Below, one piece after another: positions 61,146 through 64,000 of a DNA stretch of 64,000 bases; within the stretch, counting starts at the first letter, position 1; each line of letters begins with the position of its first letter. Origin of the DNA: CALLMJ01 sp964493765 (GTDB lineage Bacteria; Bacteroidota; Bacteroidia; J057; CALLMJ01); NCBI GenBank assembly GCA_964493765.1, contig CAZBPK010000146.1, positions 1 to 64,000 of the forward strand, read 5' to 3'. Under the pieces are notes generated by a model, which made no database searches, had not been told where the DNA came from, and saw only the letters and a program-made list of their open reading frames with translations. A program made the translations under genes and the position numbers.

Positions 61146-62351
61146 ATGGATTTGCTTTTAAGAAACGTCAAAATATTTCAGCCAAATTCTGAATTTCATT
61201 TACAAACAAAAGATATTTTTATTGAAAAAGGGACTATTCAAGCTATAGAAAACCCTATTAAATCTGAAAATAACGAGGAAACTTTTTTAAGTTTGGGATG
61301 GATTGATACGCATTTACCATTAACAATACCAGGAGACGAAAGACGGGAAACTTTTGAATCCCTATCATTGGCAGCTAAAGCTGGTGGATTTACCGATATA
61401 ATTTGTTTACCAACCGCTCTATCCTCCATTGATACTCCCGAATCCTTGATTTCCTTAAAAGCATTAACCAAAAATTTGCCTGTAAAATTTCATTTTGTAG
61501 CTGCAGCTACCCAACATTTGAATGGAAAAGATTTAACAGAAATGGGTTTATTGGTTCAAGCGGGTGCTATTGCTTTTTCTAATGGTAATTCTCCTATTAC
61601 AGATTCCAATTTACTTATTCGAATTCTTCAATACCTCCAACAATTTGATTTGCCATTTATAATTAATCCACACTTGCCTTTTTTTAATGATGGTCAAGTT
61701 AATGATTCTGGGATTGCATTGCAATTAGGTTTTAAGGGTATTCCTAAAATTTCTGAAACCCTTACCATTGTTCAAACGTTGGAAATTTTGAAATTTATTC
61801 CGGCAAAAATACATTTTTCACCGGTTACTACTCAAGAAGGCTGGGAGCTAATTTTACATGCTCAAAAAAATGGGTTTCATGTAACTGCTGATATAGCAAG
61901 TAATTACTTTTTTTTCAATGAATCTGCTTGTTTGAATTATAATGTTTTAGGGAAAGTTTTTCCTCCCTACAGAAATTCTCAAAACCAAAATCAAATTTTA
62001 AATTATATTCCTAATTTACAAGGTTTAGCTTCTTTACATTATCCTGTAATTTCCGAAGATAAAAACTTAGAATTTGGGTTATCAGAGCCCGGAATTATTA
62101 ACTTACAAACTTCTGTGCCGGCATTTTCTCAATTTACATCTTTAGAAACCTTAATTTTAACCCTAACTCAAAAGCCTAGTTATTTATTTTCACAGGTAAA
62201 AAATGAAATAAAAATAGGAAACCGTGCATGCTTTACTTTATTCAAAAAAGAAAATTGGCAATTTAAAAAAGAAAATAATTTGAGTTTGTCCAATAATTCT
62301 CCTTACTTTGAGCAAATTTTTGATTTAAAAGTTATTGATACCATCGTATGA
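61146..62351 (+). CDS. Dihydroorotase-like protein without metal ligands (PyrC'-type)
   Basis: 401 residues with the amidohydrolase shape: N-terminal composite strand region (LLLRNVKIFQPNSEFHLQTK), LGWIDTHLPLTIPGDERRETF, and central AAKAGGFTDIICLPTALS. The motif normally DxHxH is DTHLP (residues 54-58), and further ligands are also changed: the PHHL region is SNYFFF and the TDHAPH region is SLHYPV. Compare catalytic dihydroorotase, which uses a binuclear zinc site to close N-carbamoylaspartate. Such non-catalytic paralogues (PyrC') are known partners of aspartate transcarbamoylase in some bacteria. The gene ends with ATGA overlapping the next. Confidence 0.85.
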   Translation: MDLLLRNVKIFQPNSEFHLQTKDIFIEKGTIQAIENPIKSENNEETFLSLGWIDTHLPLTIPGDERRETFESLSLAAKAGGFTDIICLPTALSSIDTPESLISLKALTKNLPVKFHFVAAATQHLNGKDLTEMGLLVQAGAIAFSNGNSPITDSNLLIRILQYLQQFDLPFIINPHLPFFNDGQVNDSGIALQLGFKGIPKISETLTIVQTLEILKFIPAKIHFSPVTTQEGWELILHAQKNGFHVTADIASNYFFFNESACLNYNVLGKVFPPYRNSQNQNQILNYIPNLQGLASLHYPVISEDKNLEFGLSEPGIINLQTSVPAFSQFTSLETLILTLTQKPSYLFSQVKNEIKIGNRACFTLFKKENWQFKKENNLSLSNNSPYFEQIFDLKVIDTIV

Positions 62352-62878
62352 ACGAAAATTTATTAGAACTCATAAAATATACTATACCAGCTTTAGCGGC
62401 AATTGGTGCAACTTATCTTATTCATTATTTACAAAATGAAAAATTAGATAAAGAAACTTCCAATAAAATGAAGTTAAATCTTCAAGATAAAGTGCTACCA
62501 TTACGTTTGCAGGCTTATGAACGTTCTATTCTTTTTTTAGAGCGTATTCAACCTTATTCTATTTTTCCAAGGCTCAATCCTCATAACAGAACTTTAGCTA
62601 ATTTCCATGAATTAATGATTAAAGAAATCAATGAAGAATTTGAGTACAATGTTGTTCAACAGCTTTATGTTTCCCCAATTGCTTGGAAAATGCTTGTGAA
62701 TACCAAAAATACTTACATTAAATTGATTGATGATTTGGCTGCAAAATATACTCCACAAGAACCCGCACTAGAATTAGCAAATGCCATTTTATTAGCTATG
62801 AAAGAAGAAGAGACTGCTCCTCCTTTTAAATCTACTATTGAATTTTTCAAAAAAGAATTGACAACCCTGTTTTTTTAG
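62348..62878 (+). CDS. Bacteroidota hypothetical protein, DUF7935-like
   Basis: 176 residues. A short N-terminal membrane helix (LLELIKYTIPALAAIGATYL) precedes a helical cytoplasmic domain with DKVLPLRLQAYERSILFLER, RLNPHNRTLANFHELMIKEI, and EFEYNVVQQLYVSPIAW. The pattern matches a Bacteroidota DUF whose members sit in the same position near pyrimidine genes, as far as I recall. It shares four bases with the dihydroorotase-like gene. The function is unknown. Confidence 0.75.
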   Translation: MNENLLELIKYTIPALAAIGATYLIHYLQNEKLDKETSNKMKLNLQDKVLPLRLQAYERSILFLERIQPYSIFPRLNPHNRTLANFHELMIKEINEEFEYNVVQQLYVSPIAWKMLVNTKNTYIKLIDDLAAKYTPQEPALELANAILLAMKEEETAPPFKSTIEFFKKELTTLFF

Positions 62879-62892
62879 AACTTATTTTCTTG

Positions 62893-62900
62893 TAATTTTG
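62893..62900 (+). promoter_or_regulatory. -7 box of the Nfu gene
   Basis: TAATTTTG, 29 bases before the ATG at 62930. It lies between the DUF7935-like gene and the Nfu gene. Confidence 0.45.
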
Positions 62901-62929
62901 TAATGGCTTTCAAATGACTTTGAATCATT

Positions 62930-63484
62930 ATGAATATTTATACAGAATTAACACCCAATCCTAGTAGTATTAAGTTTATTACAGAAGATTATCAACAATC
63001 TTTTCCGACTTATGATTTTCCTAATGCAGAAATTGCTGAAAAATCGGAATTAGCTAAAAATTTATTTTCTTTAAATTATGTTACTGGAGTAATGTTTTCT
63101 CGCGACAACTTTAAAAGAAATTTTGTTACTGTTTCCAAAACTGATGATGTAAAATGGGAAAATATTATACCAGAAATAAAAAAAATAATCCATGAATTTT
63201 TAGAAACAGCAAAGCCATTAATTGAGGGTTATGAAGAAACTCAACAAACTTATGGAGATGATGTAATTGATAGAATTAAATCGTTGATTGATAACGAAAT
63301 ACGTCCAGCTGTTGCAATGGATGGAGGTGATATCACCTTTGAAAGTTTTGAAGAAGGTGTTGTTAAGTTACATTTAAAAGGCTCTTGTTCGGGTTGTCCC
63401 TCTTCATTAATCACTTTGAAACAAGGTATCCAAGCTTTGCTAACCAGAATGGTTCCCGAAGTAAAGTCTGTGGAAGCTTTGTAA
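62930..63484 (+). CDS. NifU-like iron-sulfur carrier (Nfu type)
   Basis: 184 residues. The N-terminal Nfu_N domain (about 1-85: YTELTPNPSSIKFITEDYQ, ELAKNLFSLNYVTGVMFSRD) is followed by the NifU domain (about 110-184) with IDNEIRPAVAMDGGDITF and the CxxC cluster motif LKGSCSGCPSSLITLKQGI. It carries 4Fe-4S clusters to target proteins in the cytoplasm. The CSGC motif supports a functional cluster site. Confidence 0.93.
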   Translation: MNIYTELTPNPSSIKFITEDYQQSFPTYDFPNAEIAEKSELAKNLFSLNYVTGVMFSRDNFKRNFVTVSKTDDVKWENIIPEIKKIIHEFLETAKPLIEGYEETQQTYGDDVIDRIKSLIDNEIRPAVAMDGGDITFESFEEGVVKLHLKGSCSGCPSSLITLKQGIQALLTRMVPEVKSVEAL

Positions 63485-63554
63485 AATAATCAAATAGTTG
63501 TACTAAATTTTTTTTATAACTTTTTGATTATGATACTTAATCTGTAATAAAAGT

Positions 63555-63583
63555 TTAGGCTACTTAATGAAAAAGTAGCCTAA
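63555..63583 (+). terminator. Intrinsic terminator after the Nfu gene
   Basis: TTAGGCTACT (63555-63564) pairs perfectly with AGTAGCCTAA (63574-63583) across a 9-base loop. T-rich sequence follows but is not a clean run. Confidence 0.65.
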
Positions 63584-63678
63584 TTAATGTTTTTTGTATA
63601 ACTTTTTTTTTTACAAGAAATTTTTGTAATTATTATGATTTTGTTGTGAATTGGTTAGTAGTTTATTGAATTTTTTTT

Positions 63679-63686
63679 TAGCTTTG
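63679..63686 (+). promoter_or_regulatory. -7 box of the last gene in the window
   Basis: TAGCTTTG, 16 bases before the ATG at 63703. Confidence 0.45.
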
Positions 63687-63702
63687 TGGAAAATATTCAT
63701 AT

Positions 63703-64000
63703 ATGAAAAAAAAATATTTTTTTATTTCAATTCTTTTATGTTTATCCATGAATATAAATGCACAACAGCTTTATTTTCAAGGGTTTGAGCCTGGGAATAA
63801 TTGGGGAATACTTCAAGGAAATGCACAGATAAGTAACGATAATGGAGCTTCATATTTTCCTGCAAATCAAACGATTCTTTCGGATAGTAATTTTTGGAAA
63901 GTAAATAATTCTACTGATACTTTAATCTTGGAATCAAAAAGTGTAGTTGGGCAAAATAATATTAAAGTAATAGTAAGAATTGCTTCTATAAGTGTTACTT
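63703..64000 (+). CDS. Start of a secreted protein of unknown function (cut by window edge)
   Basis: About 99 residues are visible. A signal peptide (KKKYFFISILLCLSMNINAQ) is followed by a mature start (QLYFQGFEPGNNWGILQGNA, SYFPANQTILSDSNFW), with beta-strand-like character. YFQGFEPGNNWG is reminiscent of the start of exported Bacteroidota proteins with T9SS sorting domains, but the C-terminus lies outside. It begins just after the Nfu terminator with its own -7 box. Confidence 0.7.
   Translation, partial: MKKKYFFISILLCLSMNINAQQLYFQGFEPGNNWGILQGNAQISNDNGASYFPANQTILSDSNFWKVNNSTDTLILESKSVVGQNNIKVIVRIASISVT

Overview
The window is AT-rich chromosomal DNA from a member of the Bacteroidota. Four proteins have a C-terminal type IX secretion (T9SS) type A sorting domain or the layout of such a secreted protein. 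There is a TonB receptor with an N-terminal carboxypeptidase-regulatory-like domain, a GWxTD protein, and many promoters of the Bacteroidota kind (a TAnnTTTG -7 box close to the start codon, little Shine-Dalgarno signal). I cannot place it below phylum with confidence. No rRNA, tRNA, CRISPR array, complete insertion sequence or prophage was seen.

Layout. 1-10.3 kb: the end of an Rpn-type nuclease gene, ispH, a GT-C-like membrane protein, then a minus-strand block (WG-repeat protein, M16-like/OmpA fusion, helical-repeat protein, small secreted protein, flavoprotein reductase) and a plus-strand sirtuin. 10.3-19.5 kb: TonB receptor, guaB, and a partner-switching signalling module (SpoIIE phosphatase, STAS protein, HATPase kinase), then a PBP4-type carboxypeptidase. 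19.6-25.9 kb, minus strand: membrane protein and yajC, PKD lipoprotein, NlpC/P60 protein, glycosyltransferase, nuoK-nuoL. 26-34 kb: a very large T9SS surface protein broken by a 16-bp tandem duplication, a small membrane protein, and an FG-GAP/VCBS T9SS protein. 34-42.3 kb: the first half of the division and cell-wall cluster (mraZ-rsmH-ftsL-ftsI-murE-mraY-murD), with MraZ boxes on its promoter. 42.4-53 kb: small secreted protein, GT-C membrane enzyme, a gutted AAA-ATPase/nuclease remnant, recQ with an acyl-CoA ligase, GWxTD protein, and a Gly-rich T9SS protein. 53-64 kb: a paralogous pair of small secreted proteins, a coiled-coil protein, DedA, VanX-type dipeptidase, a GbsR-Coq7-like-tsaB-engB run, a frameshifted cyclase, an M43-like metalloprotease, a dihydroorotase-like pseudoenzyme, a DUF7935-like protein, an Nfu protein, and the start of another secreted protein.

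Three themes stand out. First, a GC-rich ~135-bp dispersed repeat occurs five times complete (7669, 13368, 19482, 44627, 60932) and twice as fragments, always between genes; one copy runs into the start of a gene. Second, several genes look like catalytically silent members of enzyme families: an M16 protease without HxxEH, a disulfide-reductase-like flavoprotein without its cysteines, a dihydroorotase-like protein without its metal ligands, and a Coq7-like protein. Third, three genes carry small lesions (16-bp duplication, A10 run, internal deletion). These are either real decay or variation, or, for the first two, possible assembly errors.

All calls come from reading the sequence and translations. 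No database search was run.
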